From positions 20,088,831 through 20,152,830 of the forward strand of contig CM051005.1 of assembly GCA_027704905.1 (NCBI GenBank): a stretch of 64,000 bases of DNA, read 5' to 3'. The notes under the pieces are model-generated. The model was not told the origin of the DNA. It worked only from the letters and a program-made list of their open reading frames with translations, and ran no database searches. This document shows positions 1 to 16,645 of the stretch, piece by piece (positions within the stretch are counted from its first letter, which is position 1; each line of letters begins with the position of its first letter). Source of the DNA: Muraenolepis orangiensis (taxonomy: Eukaryota; Chordata; Actinopteri; Gadiformes; Muraenolepididae). The position numbers were made by a program, and so were the translations under genes.

Positions 1-508
1 ACACACCAAACATAAGTATGGTTATAGACAAATACTGTTAACCTACAGTTATATATTTATACACATATGAAAGTAGACTATTTTCACTAAACTCACTCCT
101 AAATACAATATATGACGGTATATTATAGGTAGTGGCGTGTATAGGCCTATGTGTAAACTAGTAATGTTAAAGTAGTGTTGTATAAAGTATAATATATAGT
201 AGGTAGTATACAGGGTCGTTTATAGTATAGTATTGCATAGTTTAGTATTGCACAATAAAATACCTGGTATCCTTGGATGCCGTATGTCCCACATTCCATC
301 TTAAAAACAATAGCTTTATGGAAATAGGCCTACCACTACTATTACTATACTGCTAGGACTTTTTTAAATCAATAATTACAAATATGAACAATAGGTCCTC
401 TTGGATTCTCCCCTGTAACATGTATTTGTTAATATTGTAGTGTAACTAGCAGAGTGCTCTTATCTCTGGTTTGGATTGGATGTCACAACTGATTATTGAT
501 GTATATAA
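1..508. other. AT-rich non-coding stretch, nothing recognised
   Basis: I see no exon-like reading frame, RNA gene or named repeat here. The sequence is AT-rich with many TATA/AGTA-type simple motifs. If the THAP4-like gene to the right is intact upstream, this is intron. Confidence 0.5.
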
Positions 509-600
509 TGCATTTAGTTTGTACTGTTTTAATGTTAATACTAATAATGCTAATACTGTTTTGTTTTGGGGTGAGATTAACCGGTAAGGTGTGTATGCGT

Positions 601-644
<44 letters not shown>

Positions 645-1135
645 TTCCAACATAAACTGAGCTGAACCAAGCCATCCTGCCTCTGGATTGGCTTCTGGGT
701 AAATGGCAATCTGACGAGCCGGGAGAGGGATCCTTCCCCACCATTGAGCCATTCCGCCACACCGAGACCCTTCACTTCACCCATGTGGGACAGCCAATCG
801 TTAACTTCATGTGCGTGTGACTCCCACACATATTGTGGTCGTTGAAAAACTAACCCAATAGCCAGTTTTAATAGAGGTGAACCTCGTAAACACGTTGCTC
901 GTAACAATAATTATGGGTCTTATCTTCACTAGTTTAGTCTACTAACCCACACCCTGGTACAGAGAAGCCGCGGTTTATATTATTCAAATGCAAGGCCCAA
1001 TCTCTGCCACTGCACCTTACAAGAGTCCAGTTTAGGAAGGAAGGGAAATGGTGGTTATATTAGATGGTCTTCGAAGGTCCATCTCTTGAAAGCACAAATA
1101 AATGCATTGAATGGATTTGGGTGTTCAATGGGCAG

Positions 1136-1259
1136 GTTCAATGCGTTCCACGTGGAGACTAAGAAGCCACTTCACAGAGAGTGTGGCTTCATCAGAATGC
1201 AGCCTGGCACCAACATAGTGGCGTTCATCATTGCACAGAACTCTGGAGAACCTCCCTGA
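1136..1259 (+). pseudogene. THAP4-like nitrobindin-domain exon, duplicate copy 1
   Basis: After an AG acceptor the exon reads FNAFHVETKKPLHRECGF and continues IRMQPGTNIVAFIIAQN, closely matching the C-terminal heme-binding (nitrobindin-like) domain of vertebrate THAP4 (HRECGFIR...KVAF...AQN). Where the family continues with a Gly-Val-Val-Glu stretch in the next exon, this copy runs into GEPP and a stop. The expected donor GT after the AQN-x-G codons is absent (the sequence is GGAGAA). I therefore read it as a non-functional or terminal duplicate of the exon at 1958. Its proximity to bok supports the THAP4 identity, since the two genes are neighbours in human. Confidence 0.55.
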
Positions 1260-1957
1260 TTCGCGGCTAAACAAGTACTTGCTGATAATGTGTGTGGCCT
1301 ACAGCCTACCTGTGGTATAGGCCTTCTTTGGAAAGATGCCTAACCCATACCCGCTGCTTACTGGCACGCTGGCTTCACTCTGCATGTCACTTGGATACAC
1401 AAGTCTCCAAAATGATGTGTGGATCATGTGATCATGGGTGACCCTTGTGGTTGTTTGTGTGCACATGCTTCAGCTCTGACTGTGTGTGTGTGTGTGGTGA
1501 CGGCTGGTTTAACCTGTGGGCCTTGATTACTCAATGCACAACAGGTGGTCATCCTCACCCAGTACCAGAGTCTAATCAGTCGCATTTAGTTTGTACTGTT
1601 TTAATGTTAATAATGCTAATACTGTTTTGTTTTGGGGTGAGATTAACCGGTAAAGTGTGTGTGTGTGTGTGTGTGTCCTTCCAACATAAACTGAGCTGAA
1701 CCAAGCCATCCTGCCTCTGGATTGGCTTCTGGGTAACTGGCAATCTGACGAGCCGGGAGAGGGATCCTTCCCCACCATTGAGCCATTCCGCTACACCGAG
1801 ACCCTTCACTTCACCCATGTGGGACAGCCAATCGTTAACTTCATGTGCGTGTGACTCCCACACATATTGTGGTCGTTGAACCTCGTAAACACGTTGCTCG
1901 TAACAATTATTATGGGTCTGCTACTTTTATGGTCAATGTGTTATCTTTAGGTTTCAG

Positions 1958-2081
1958 GTTCAATGCTTTCCACGTGGAGACTAAGAAGCCACTTCACAGA
2001 GAGTGTGGCTTCATCAGAATGCAGCCTGGCACCAACATAGTGGCGTTCATCATTGCACAGAACTGTGGAGAAGCTCCCTGA
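1958..2081 (+). CDS. thap4: THAP4-like nitrobindin-domain exon, copy 2 (partial gene)
   Basis: This exon follows a TTTCAG acceptor and encodes 40 residues matching the THAP4 C-terminal nitrobindin-like beta-barrel domain, which binds heme. It contains the conserved HRECGFIR segment and ends AQNCGEAP-stop. As in copy 1, no good donor is visible where the family splices. Downstream, about 2308-2345 could encode MVEIEED, resembling the family's VVEVEEG, but it lacks a clear acceptor. The exon for the following ISFAKEP-type segment was not found. The gene may be degenerate here, or it may use an unusual structure. Exons upstream of the window would carry the rest, including the THAP zinc finger if present. 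Confidence 0.5.
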
Positions 2082-2555
2082 TTCGCGGCTAAACAAGTAC
2101 TTGCTGATAATGTGTGTGGCCTACAGCCTACCTGTGGTATAGGCCTTCTTTGGAAAGATGCCTAACCCATACCTGCTGCTTACTGGCACGCTGCTAACTT
2201 CATTCTGCAAGTCTCTTGGATACATAAGTCTGCTAAATGATGTGTGGATCATGTGATCATGGGTGACCCTTGTGTGCACATGCTTCAGCTGTGACTGTGT
2301 GTGTGGGATGGTAGAGATTGAGGAGGACACACCCATGCTCTGGCCAGGACCCCCACGTACAGGAGGTCTGGCTGCTCTTTGTGTGTGTGCGTGAGAGAGA
2401 GAGACAGAGACAGAGAGAGAGAGAGAGATTCAACCTACCATAATTCTGTATTCATTTATGAACAGTTCATAGTAACAGGTAGGTCAGCATGTCTTTTTTT
2501 AACCATTGCCATGGTTACCCTGTTTTTTTTATATTTTATTTTTTCCCTCCTAAAG

Positions 2556-2672
2556 GTCTCCAGGGTGTTCCAGCTCCGACCAGACGGGAAGCTGGAGCAG
2601 ACAGTTTCCATGGCAACAGGCAGCCAGCCACTGACAAAGCACTTGCACATCACCTACTGTCGTTTATCTTGA
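2556..2672 (+). CDS. thap4: THAP4-like terminal exon
   Basis: After CCTCCTAAAG the frame reads VSRVFQLRPDGKLEQTVSMA and continues TGSQPLTKHLHITYCRLS before a TGA. This matches the final strands of the THAP4 nitrobindin-like domain (REFRLNSEGKLEQTVSMAT...). Sense orientation agrees with the upstream exons. AATAAA-like signals lie downstream (about 3003 and 3275). Identity is strong. What is uncertain is whether it still splices to an intact upstream exon, because the intervening segment of the domain is missing between 2345 and 2556. Confidence 0.8.
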   Translation, partial: VSRVFQLRPDGKLEQTVSMATGSQPLTKHLHITYCRLS

Positions 2673-2747
2673 TGCAGATTGGTTTCAATACAAGGGCCAC
2701 TTTGTCTAAAAATAGATGGACTGTCAAACGATGCCTTTTTCAAGGTC

Positions 2748-3335
2748 AGGAGAGGAACAGTATTCCTACCTGAAACCTTTTTCTCATTAAGCTATCTGTC
2801 AGGGATTGGGGACAATGTTTCATTGAATATTACATATAGGTTTGTTGTGCAATGAATACAATATTTCAAGTTCAGTTCTTGTAAGGCTTCCTTTACATTC
2901 AATAATATATTGCACTGTTCACATAGATGAAATTTGTTAATAGGTTGTTTAAAATCAGGTGTTTGTGGAGACTTGTCTGTAATGTGTGTGTTCTCTGCAT
3001 TAAAATAAAACGCTCCCAAACCAACGTGGTATATTGACCCATTTGCAACGCAAATGAGAGGAACAGTATTCCTACCGTAAACCTTTTTTTTCACATTAAG
3101 CCGTCAGGAATTGGGGACATTGTTTCATTGAATATCACATATAGGTGTTATGTTGCGCAATGACTACAATATTTCAGTCAAGTTCAGTTCTTGTTGGACT
3201 TCCTTTACATTCAATAGAAATAATACTACAATGTTCTTATGGACATATCATACGTGAATTGTGTGTTCTCTGCAATAAATTAAAACGTTCCCAAACCTGT
3301 GTGGTATATTTACCCATTTGCAACGCAGGTCAACT
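2748..3335 (+). repeat. Direct tandem duplication of about 300 bp in the THAP4-like 3' region
   Basis: Unit 1 (about 2748-3055) and unit 2 (about 3056-3335) share in order GAGGAACAGTATTCCTACC, CATTAAGC, GGGGACA..TGTTTCATTGAATAT, TTTACATTCAATA and the AAAACGxTCCCAAACC block. Divergence is moderate, so the duplication is not very recent. It lies just after the stop codon and probably in the 3' UTR. Confidence 0.8.
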
Positions 3336-3585
3336 CGTGATAGAGTTCCAAGGAATGATGGAGCATCGCCCTTCATGAAATAACATCGCACAATGCGTTG
3401 TGAGCTATATGGTCCATTTAAAATGTGTTGTTGAGTTGTGGTAGATCACTATGCCCCATTCAGTCAGATTTGACCTTGTCTGCAATCAGACTATAGATAT
3501 TAATATGAAAGTCTTGTTTGTGAGACTACCCGCACACAGACACACGGTGGGAAAACATGCTTGAATGTAGCTATGGTGTTGAATG

Positions 3586-4723
3586 TTTATTTCAAAGTAA
3601 AAAAGAAAAATCATACACATACATCCATAATCGAACAGTTAAATTCAACAGGCACACTATACATTCAATAATTGCCATCAGAGGAAGCAAAGATACCACA
3701 AAAGCTCAGATTACCAAAATTATAAATAAAAAATATTTACAGATTTTAAAAGAATGAACATCAAAATATGCATTTAGTGTGAAATGTGTAGCAGTGGCAA
3801 ACCACAAATGTTACTTGCACTGGGCACAACAGTAGGACGCACCCCAATACCTATATAGTCATCATTCATCATGGGTTCAGAGGTCATTATGATGACATGT
3901 GGGAAGGAGAACTGGGTGCACTGGAATAGAACACAACCTCATCAGAAAACCTCATAAAGTGCAACGCAGTTGATAGCAAGTTACAAATAATCTCAATCCT
4001 GAGCTGGAATGAAACCCATTTGCCATTTGGACGTGTCCAAGTCAAAGAGGCAAGACAGGGTGATGGTTGTCACATATAGCGGTTGAAAACTGCCAAGTCC
4101 AAAGTAGAGATGGCACGGAGAGCAAGCACTGGAAGCAGACACGTGGCCCATTTGCCTGCTTTTTTTTTGAACGGCAGTCATCTTCGATTTAACAACAAAC
4201 AAACAAACAAACAAAAACACGCTTAGAGAGCATTGACTTTCCCCATATAAGTTGATATGTTTGACCCCCTGATCGGCTTGAGAGTTCCCCCCCCCCCCAG
4301 CACCAGACAGTTCCCTCTGAGAGGCAGACAGGTAGACTTTAGGCAGTGGACATGACGTAAGCCCGTGGGAAGTGACATCACAAAGTGCATTAGAGGAACA
4401 AAACTGCATGCAGCTGCTTTTACTGCATTGACAGACATGAATGTCTTTGGTCAAAATATGCTTATGACAAACCTGCGACAACAAACAAATAAAGGGTCAT
4501 GCATTGAACATATAATTGTGACTAAGCTTTGAACGAAGCGTAGCCACAATTATAGACTCATCCGAGAGGCATGAATGTAATGCTGATGACACATTTGTTG
4601 ATGGCCATTCAGTAACAAACTTTAAATGGTCGAGTTGGGTCTGTTCCATCCGGCAGCCGTATCCATCTCACATTTAGTAATCAAAGGCGAGGCCTAGACA
4701 CTTGTAAAATTGCTTTTGTCTTG
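3586..4723 (-). other. Probable bok 3' UTR
   Basis: No coding exon is seen between the bok stop codon and 3586. On the minus strand an AATAAA signal lies at 3591-3586, so this stretch is a plausible 3' UTR of about 1.1 kb. It contains a short AAAC repeat near 4195-4216 and a C-run near 4287. The region 3336-3585 between this and the THAP4-like gene shows nothing recognisable. Confidence 0.4.
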
Positions 4724-7700
4724 TCATTGTTCCTTCATGACATAGACGTATACTGTAGTGAGAAAGTACTTCAAGGACTCCACAGTAGAGGAAAGCCAAT
4801 GGTGTTCAGAGGCGACGTCCTTCTTGATCACACATTTAGTCATTTCCGTCTGGGGGGGGAGAGATAGGAGAGGACAGAAAGAGATAAAGATCCCTTTTTA
4901 TGTCAATATAAAATTATGTCAACTATAATACTTGAAATAGTATTAGGATGAAATACTTGGTTTGGAATGCTGGTGCTGCTGAAAGGTCACCATTGCTGTA
5001 ATTTAGTTATTTCACCATTTGGTGGCAGTATTTTCCCATGAAATACACCAACTAGTGTTGGCTTTACTGACGACAATTTAAGCCATAATCCGCTAAACGA
5101 TTTCCCCAAGAAGACTATGAAGCAGGACTGTCTTCTAATCCTCGAACAAGAGAACACCTCCATTATGCAACATCTTCATTTGTTGCCATCAATTTTGCTC
5201 CATTTTTTCCATAACATAGTACCAGCTCAACTCAATTAGCTTTTGGTACCAGGCGCTTAGTTTGCCACTGCAGATAGAACGCCCTCAATGTGAGGGTTGT
5301 CAAAGCAACACGCATGAAACTGCCATGACATCGTCTTCAAATGTGGGATAACTTTTTTTTCTACAGTTAAACAGTACACAATAGCAGTATTGTGAACATA
5401 TAGGCCCTCTTCCAGCAAAAATGGCCATCGGATAAGTAGAGCAGCAGTATAAACGAGTTACATCTAAAATGGTTAAAATTCACATGCATACACTGCACAT
5501 AATGTTCTGCACACTCAGCAATGCACTCAACTCACCCATCCTCCCCTTCTCTTGAGCCAGGGAACCAGGTACCTGCGGACCAACTGGCCCAGGCTGTCCA
5601 CCAGGATGTGGACCGTGGCTGGCCGACCCTGCCGCACGCAGTCCACAGCCAGGGCCGCCGCCACTGCAAACATGGACACCACCTTGCCCCACGTTATACC
5701 TTTATCAAGAGAAAGACACACACGTTATACCTTTATCAAGAGAAAGACACACGTTATACCTTTATCAAGAGAAAGACACGTTATACCTTTATCAAGAGAA
5801 AGACACACGTTATACCTTTATCAAGAGAAAGACACACGTTATACCTTTATCAAGAGAAAGAGACACACGTTATACCTTTAAACAAGAGAAAGACACACGT
5901 TATACCTTTAAACAAGAGAAACACGCGTGTGCGTGCGCGCGTGTGCAGGTTGCTACCTGCCACGTGAATTCTCTGGACTCCTCCCAACATAAAGACACCG
6001 GTAGATGAGAGTAAACTGGTTTATTGTATACGGTATGAAAATGGTTCACGCAAGCACAGCAGGTGGTTTGTTCTGACATGTCTGCACTCCTCCGGTGTGT
6101 GTGTGTGTGTGTGTGGTGACGGCTGGTTTAACCTGTGGGCCTTGATTACTCAATGCACCACAGGTGGTCATCCTCACCCAGTACCAGAGTCTAATCAGTC
6201 TAACACACATTCTATAACTCGTTGTTTTCCCCATGGGGGAAAAAAGTAGCAGGGTTTTCAAGTTAAATGTGCCCATCTTTAGCCACTAACCTAATAGATA
6301 TTGGAGGGTTTTATTAGCTCTGAGTATATTTCAACTATACATAGACCTGTTTCACAGGAATTATCACAGTAGCGCATGCTTTATTGTTGTCGTCACTGAC
6401 ACTAGCATACCGGTGTTCGCCGATTGCTGTGAATCCAAATTTTCTCAAAATCAGCCCAATTCAAATGTACTTTAGTGTTTTAAATGCATAATTATTATTA
6501 TTAATATTATTATGTACAGACAATCTATGGATCTCTATTTGTTTGTGTGGTGAATATGTATTATGTTATATATAAACTGTATATATATATTATTTTTAAC
6601 TCTACATCTCAGCCTCTGACTGGATTGCTATAATTTGTGGTTCAAATAAAACCAACCTCTCAGACCCCTAAGGTCTATCTGGATCCATGTTTTTGTACAG
6701 TTACAATTTGGGGAAAACTTCTGCAATCTCATTCTAAATAACCACAAACCAAAATGAAAGAAAAGTTGGTATAGATCCTCTATGGAAGTGTCTGATCAAA
6801 AATGCAAAACGGATTGAAAAAAATGTTAAATGGTGAGAGTTAAGGGGAAATGCAATTATTGGCATGATCGAACATGTCAGTCAATTTCAGTAAGTGCTCA
6901 GTTAATCGACAGGTACCACTGCTGGGGTGGCGGCCACTGTGGTTGGCGGTGTGAATATCTGTTATTATTATTATTATCATCATCATCATCATCATCATCA
7001 TCAGTGGCACTCTCCTGCAGATTCCTCCTCTAGAAAATCAAGAGGATTCGCCCCTTCCTCACTGACAAGGCAGTGCAGGTGCTCATCCAGGCTCTTGTCA
7101 TCTCCCGCCTGGACTAATGCAACTCCCTTCTTGCTGGTGCCATCAGACCTCTTGAGCTTGTTTAGAAAGCTGCAGCTCGTCTGGTGTTCAAGCTCTCCCA
7201 CACATCTACCCTTCTCCCTTCTCTACACTGGAGCTGCTCGCTTCATAGTTCAAGACCTTGGTGCTAGCATACAGGGCAGTGAAAGGAACAGCTTCTTCCC
7301 ACCTCCAGGCTATGGTCAAGCCTTACGTCCCTACCCATCCACTTCCCTCTGCTACTTGGAGGCGTCTGCTTGTGGCGGAATGAACTCCCCACTGATGTCA
7401 GGACAGCAGAGTCGCTGCCCATCTTCCACCACAGGCTAAAAACATGCCTCTTCAGGAAGCACTTCCCTGAAACTTCCTTTTTTTTGCCAGCAAACAAGCA
7501 AAAGCTAATAAAGTTATAGTTCTTATTAGCTTGTGTCTAGTGGCTTCACTATTTGTCATTGCCCTGGTTTAAAATGATTGTGTAAAATATAGGGAGCCAA
7601 CTTATTGTACTTTTACCTGAGCACTAGTTGTGCTCTCGGAGGCTTGTTAAAAAAGGAAATGCACTTATGATTTCTGGTAACTAATAGTTCTCTTGCCTAC

Positions 7701-10700
7701 CTTTGTTGAATGCACTTATTGTAAGTCGCTTTGGACCAAAGTGACTTAGTGACAAAAGTGGCTTAATTATTGTAATGGTAATTGGAGGTTTAAATAAATC
7801 AGTTTCATAATACTCATTACAACCCCATTGATAATTTTGGTGGGAAAAATAACAAAATCTGAACCAGCTCTCAGTGACTAGACATAAAGTATGTAGGCCA
7901 GGCAGTGGACCTTGCACTGAACTAAATAGCAAATACCAGCCTTGTGTCAACACTTGGTTACATTTATGTGCCTGATAAGATGTATTGTGAGTTGCCATGA
8001 TACCTACATGTTATCACAAATGCGATAAAATTTAAAGTGAGAGGGCTTTCACAACCCCAGCACAAGAACACACCCATCCCATCACCCTCTCTCTCTCTAC
8101 ATTGTTTCACATCTCATTTAATCTTCCCTGATCGCTCTGGAAAAAAAATACTTCAAAAAAGAGCTCTGGTCTGGAGAACATCCTGCCATGTTTCCAGGCT
8201 AGCAGGGGGGGGGTTGTTATGACGACATGGGTCAGAGATGCAACAACGCCCTAATTGGCATTAGCCTCCTTAAGCTCCGAGTCCACAGCAGGGCCGGTAC
8301 TCTGCTCTCTGCTGACCTGAGGTGGGCAGGGCCCCCAGACCTGGGAGATGTGTGACCGGAGAGCTTAAACCAGATCAGTGTCCACAGGGGACATCCAGGC
8401 TACTTAGTGCCAGTCTCCTGCCCCATACTGTGAAAGCTGGCCCCAAATATAGACGGGAGGAGGTGACAGACGTCCCCTCAGTCTGTCTAAAACCGTTTAG
8501 ACGAGCAGGAAGGACTCCGAGACCACGGGAGAGGCAGAAGTCCTGCTTCAATGCATACAAAGACCGACATGATGACAAAAACAAAATGTATTAACACTAA
8601 TCCGTTATCATGACCTGTGTGTGGAGTGTGTCTGACTGCATTTAATAGAGAACACCGCCAACTCCGTTTTGGACTGAGAGTTACAGTGTCACCCTCTTAT
8701 ATGTTACAGAATGAATGATTGAAAATTCGGAAATATTCCCTTTTCAAGCAACTGGGAGTCGTCAAGTGGAAGGACCACGTACCAAAAATAGTTGCAGCAA
8801 GAAGTGTGTACAAAAAAGCAACATCTTTCCATCTACAGCCAGTTGTCAACCAATGTAGAAAGCCGGGGCCGGCCAGGATCAACGGTCTGTTATTCTAAGA
8901 TGGAATCCCACGCTGTTCTAAAAATTGCTGTTCTCTTGTGATGCAGGGATGGCATCATTGTGTTTCAACGAGAAACACCACCATGCTATTCTATAAAAAA
9001 CCCACATTTGTATTTTGGATCTTTCCAGGCAACGTGCCAAAGCGAACTTCTCGAGTTCTTTGCCATTTGCGCATGGCAGAGACACTAACAAGAGCCCCCA
9101 CTCTAAACTCTTAACAAAGAGTTATCCCTCTCTTTCGTCAGTTGGTTATATTAGAACGTCTCGCTGCCGAGGTTCTCTTGCGAAAGCTACAACAATATTT
9201 TTGTGTGATGGACATTATGGTAACAAGGACTGCCAAGATGTCCAGTAGGCTACTCAGAGACAACTACAGTACAACTCTGGATGCCAATGTATGTATGAGG
9301 GGATAGGGTTCAAGGACTAAAAAAGGGACATGTCTGGACACCAGACCGATGGGAGTGGAATTTAGGATCACTTTGGTATGTTGATAATGTCTCTCATACA
9401 CTCACAATTAACTATGATAAATAAATCAAAACAAGATAGCTAGTCGTATACATGTACATGTAACTATTTGACAGTCGGCAATTGAATGAAGGAAAGTAAC
9501 AAATAAGCAATCTGGCGGAATGTAAATCATGGTAGATAGAAATAGAAAACAGAATAAAATTAAATATGTTCTGATCTTCCTATGATTCACCATTGCAGAT
9601 TGTCAGGCAGAGCTGGAGAAAGTCTTGTCAAGACATCAAAAAGTAATTAGACAATACAGACTCAACCCTCCAAAAGAAGCAACCAACCCACCTTTAATGG
9701 TGTCCCTATGTTTTGACATAGAAATAACAATAGAAACCAACTTCAAAGTAGCAAAGTGTTTGTCACTGGCTTGGCGACTTTAAGCTTCAGGATTTTTGTG
9801 AACTTTTGTTTTGGTGAAAAAATGACTACTACTAACTAAAACCTTGAGGCTAGGGTTGGAGAGGACATGAAACTTGTTTAGCACGTCAACTCGTCTTACA
9901 AGTCCCTCTTGATTTTTTTTAAAACATGTCCTCACTTGAAAATTGATGAAGCAAAACAATGACTGTGGTATTTATAACCCATATTTTTTTACCCTGGAGA
10001 TTCTCCCTCCATCGGATGACTACTTCAGGATGGCCTGCCCACAAAAGGAGACCCTGCTTGGCCTTCAGTCTGTTGCATTAACGTCACAGCCACCTCCCAC
10101 GCATTGCAAAGCATGTGTACCTGTTGCAAAGATCTCTGTTGCCACAGCAATGAAGGCATCCGACACCATATTCTCCATGGCAACAGAAATGTTGAGTTGC
10201 CGAGCCACGTTCCTGTAGAGACTTGGGTGCATACACTCCAGCTCGTCACCTAGGAAACAGTGGAAGAACCCCGAAAGAAGAGAGAAGACGCATTAAGAAA
10301 ATGACACCACCCAGTCTCTAAATTAGATTCCAAATCATGTTAATTTCCAGTATACACATTCTCAAGCCACCTTTTGTTGTGTATGGCATATGAACAAATG
10401 GTCATAAGTTACAAACACAATTTGCTCCTCTGTTTTGTGCAGTTCAAGCCATTCAGGCAAATTACTTTTCATGAACATGATCTCAACTTGAATTCATATA
10501 GTGCATCATCAAGTTTGATCGCCATGGAAAGCACTATGCAGCTTATGTTGCAGTTCAACACTCACACAACTGGAGCATTGCAGGGAGAAGATCTCTTATG
10601 ACCATTACAATCCATACGCCCAGGGTTAAAGATTGCAGTTGTTACAATACTACCCACACATAAACTACACCACCATCTCCAACGGTTGACACATTTGGTG

Positions 10701-11061
10701 CTGAATTGACCCATTGTACAAATTGATAATCTACGCAATCTATAATCTATCCATTTACCATTCAGGTGTTCCAACAGTCCTAATTGCACTTTCGAAAACT
10801 CAGATAAACATGCGTAAAAAAATGTAATAGTTTCTTACCGAGATAAAGGAGCACCAGAGACACCTCGGCCACCGCTGTGCTGGAGGATGGGAAGTGGAGC
10901 TCACTCCTGGCCCACCCGAGTCCGTGCTGGGTGAGCCTGGAGAGGACGTAGTCCCTGTACAGCGCCTTTGCCTGGAGCACCAGCTCCTTGTCGCTCACCG
11001 AGCGGTCAAACACGTCTAGGACCTCTGCCGCAAACTCTGAGGACTTCCGAAGCACCTCCAT
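4724..11061 (-). CDS. bok: Bok, BCL2-family ovarian killer
   Basis: Four coding exons with consistent phases: 11061-10839, 10249-10121, 5699-5536 and 4849-4724, giving 213 aa (human BOK is 212). The start MEVLRKSSEFAAEVLD aligns with the family start; an in-frame ATG 13 codons upstream is not needed. BH3 is LGDELECMHPSLYRNVARQL across exons 1-2. BH1 includes GITWGKVV and BH2 ends VPWLKRRGGW. The last exon encodes the hydrophobic C-terminal tail used for ER/mitochondrial membrane insertion. BOK is a pro-apoptotic effector that can permeabilise the mitochondrial outer membrane and is controlled by ER-associated degradation. Intron 2 is about 4.4 kb and holds a minisatellite, a dispersed repeat and a LINE fragment. 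The THAP4-like neighbour matches human synteny. Confidence 0.95.
5691..5926. repeat. Minisatellite of 27-31 bp built on the bok exon 3 splice acceptor
   Basis: Eight copies of ACGTTATACCTTTATCAAG plus GAGAAAGACAC-type filler start at about 5691, 5722, 5751, 5778, 5807, 5836, 5867 and 5897. The first copy overlaps the start of bok exon 3 (exon boundary at 5699 on the minus strand). Each unit therefore repeats the acceptor AG and the first 9 coding bases. The array ends in a CG-rich alternating purine-pyrimidine stretch (about 5922-5945). Confidence 0.95.
6107..6202. repeat. Dispersed repeat shared with 1488-1580
   Basis: About 90 bases following a TG microsatellite (GTGACGGCTGGTTTAACC through AGTACCAGAGTCTAATCAGTC) are almost identical to 1497-1580. 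The two copies are in the same orientation 4.6 kb apart. I cannot assign the family. Confidence 0.75.
7040..7790 (+). mobile_element. Degenerate L2/CR1-type LINE, 3' end
   Basis: The reading frame shows the conserved C-terminal reverse-transcriptase segment QALVISRLD, a stop, then CNSLLAG. It continues with KAAARLVFKLSH and later FHHRLKTCLFRKHFPE, broken by stops. The tail near 7705 contains CTTATTGTAAGTCGCTTTGG, the hallmark 3' end of teleost L2-like elements. It lies in bok intron 2, antisense to bok. A (TCA)n microsatellite precedes it at 6976-7002. Confidence 0.8.
7800..10120. other. bok intron 2 remainder, nothing recognised
   Basis: No exon, RNA gene or familiar repeat was identified between the LINE tail and bok exon 2. 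Short open frames here have no recognisable protein content. Confidence 0.5.
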
Positions 11062-11365
11062 GATGCGGTCGTGCCCACACAACCCCCTCCCCCTGACCAC
11101 ACGTCCCCGCGGGAGGGGGTGTGGGTCAGGTTGCCTTGACCTCTTTAAAGTATGCTTGTGAGCTTTGTTTCAGGCCGTCACCTCGATTGATGAGAAGAAT
11201 GACTGTCAACAGTCATGACAGTAGGCTGGGGGCACAACAAACAAAACAGAGTCATTCAGCAAATCAACACTGAATTAAAATACAACTTTTGTTCCCCCCC
11301 TCCGTGTGCGTGTGAGAGAGAGGGAGACAGAGGGAGACAGATGATGATGATTCCTGCTGAATCCA

Positions 11366-11433
11366 CAGTTTGTCGTTTCGATTTAGCAGAAAATAGGTGC
11401 ACCTATTTTCTGCTAAATCGAAACGACAAACTG
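11366..11433. repeat. Perfect 68-bp palindrome
   Basis: Two 34-bp arms (11366-11399 and 11400-11433) are exact reverse complements with no spacer, centred on TGCA. The arm begins CAGTTTGTCGTTTCGATTTA. It lies about 300 bp upstream of the bok start codon, in or near its 5' UTR/promoter. No flanking element of which it could be a terminal repeat is seen. Confidence 0.95.
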
Positions 11434-11435
11434 GG

Positions 11436-16645
<5,210 letters not shown>

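Larger units (their letters stand above)
509..2300. repeat. Local tandem duplication carrying the THAP4-like exon
   Basis: Copy 1 (about 509-1480) and copy 2 (about 1582-2300) are near-identical in long blocks. Both carry, in order, the segment ending in AGATTAACCGGTAA, a TG microsatellite, the block around GGGACAGCCAATCG, the nitrobindin-like exon, and a downstream block ending in GATCATGTGATCATGGGTGACC. Copy 1 has about 250 extra bases before the exon (about 850-1130). The duplication explains why the same exon appears twice. Confidence 0.85.

Noticed and set aside
5521..5967. Possible CRISPR-like or protein-repeat array
   Set aside because: The repeat has no spacers, lies in a vertebrate intron and is explained as a minisatellite derived from the bok exon 3 boundary. 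The open frame is antisense to bok.
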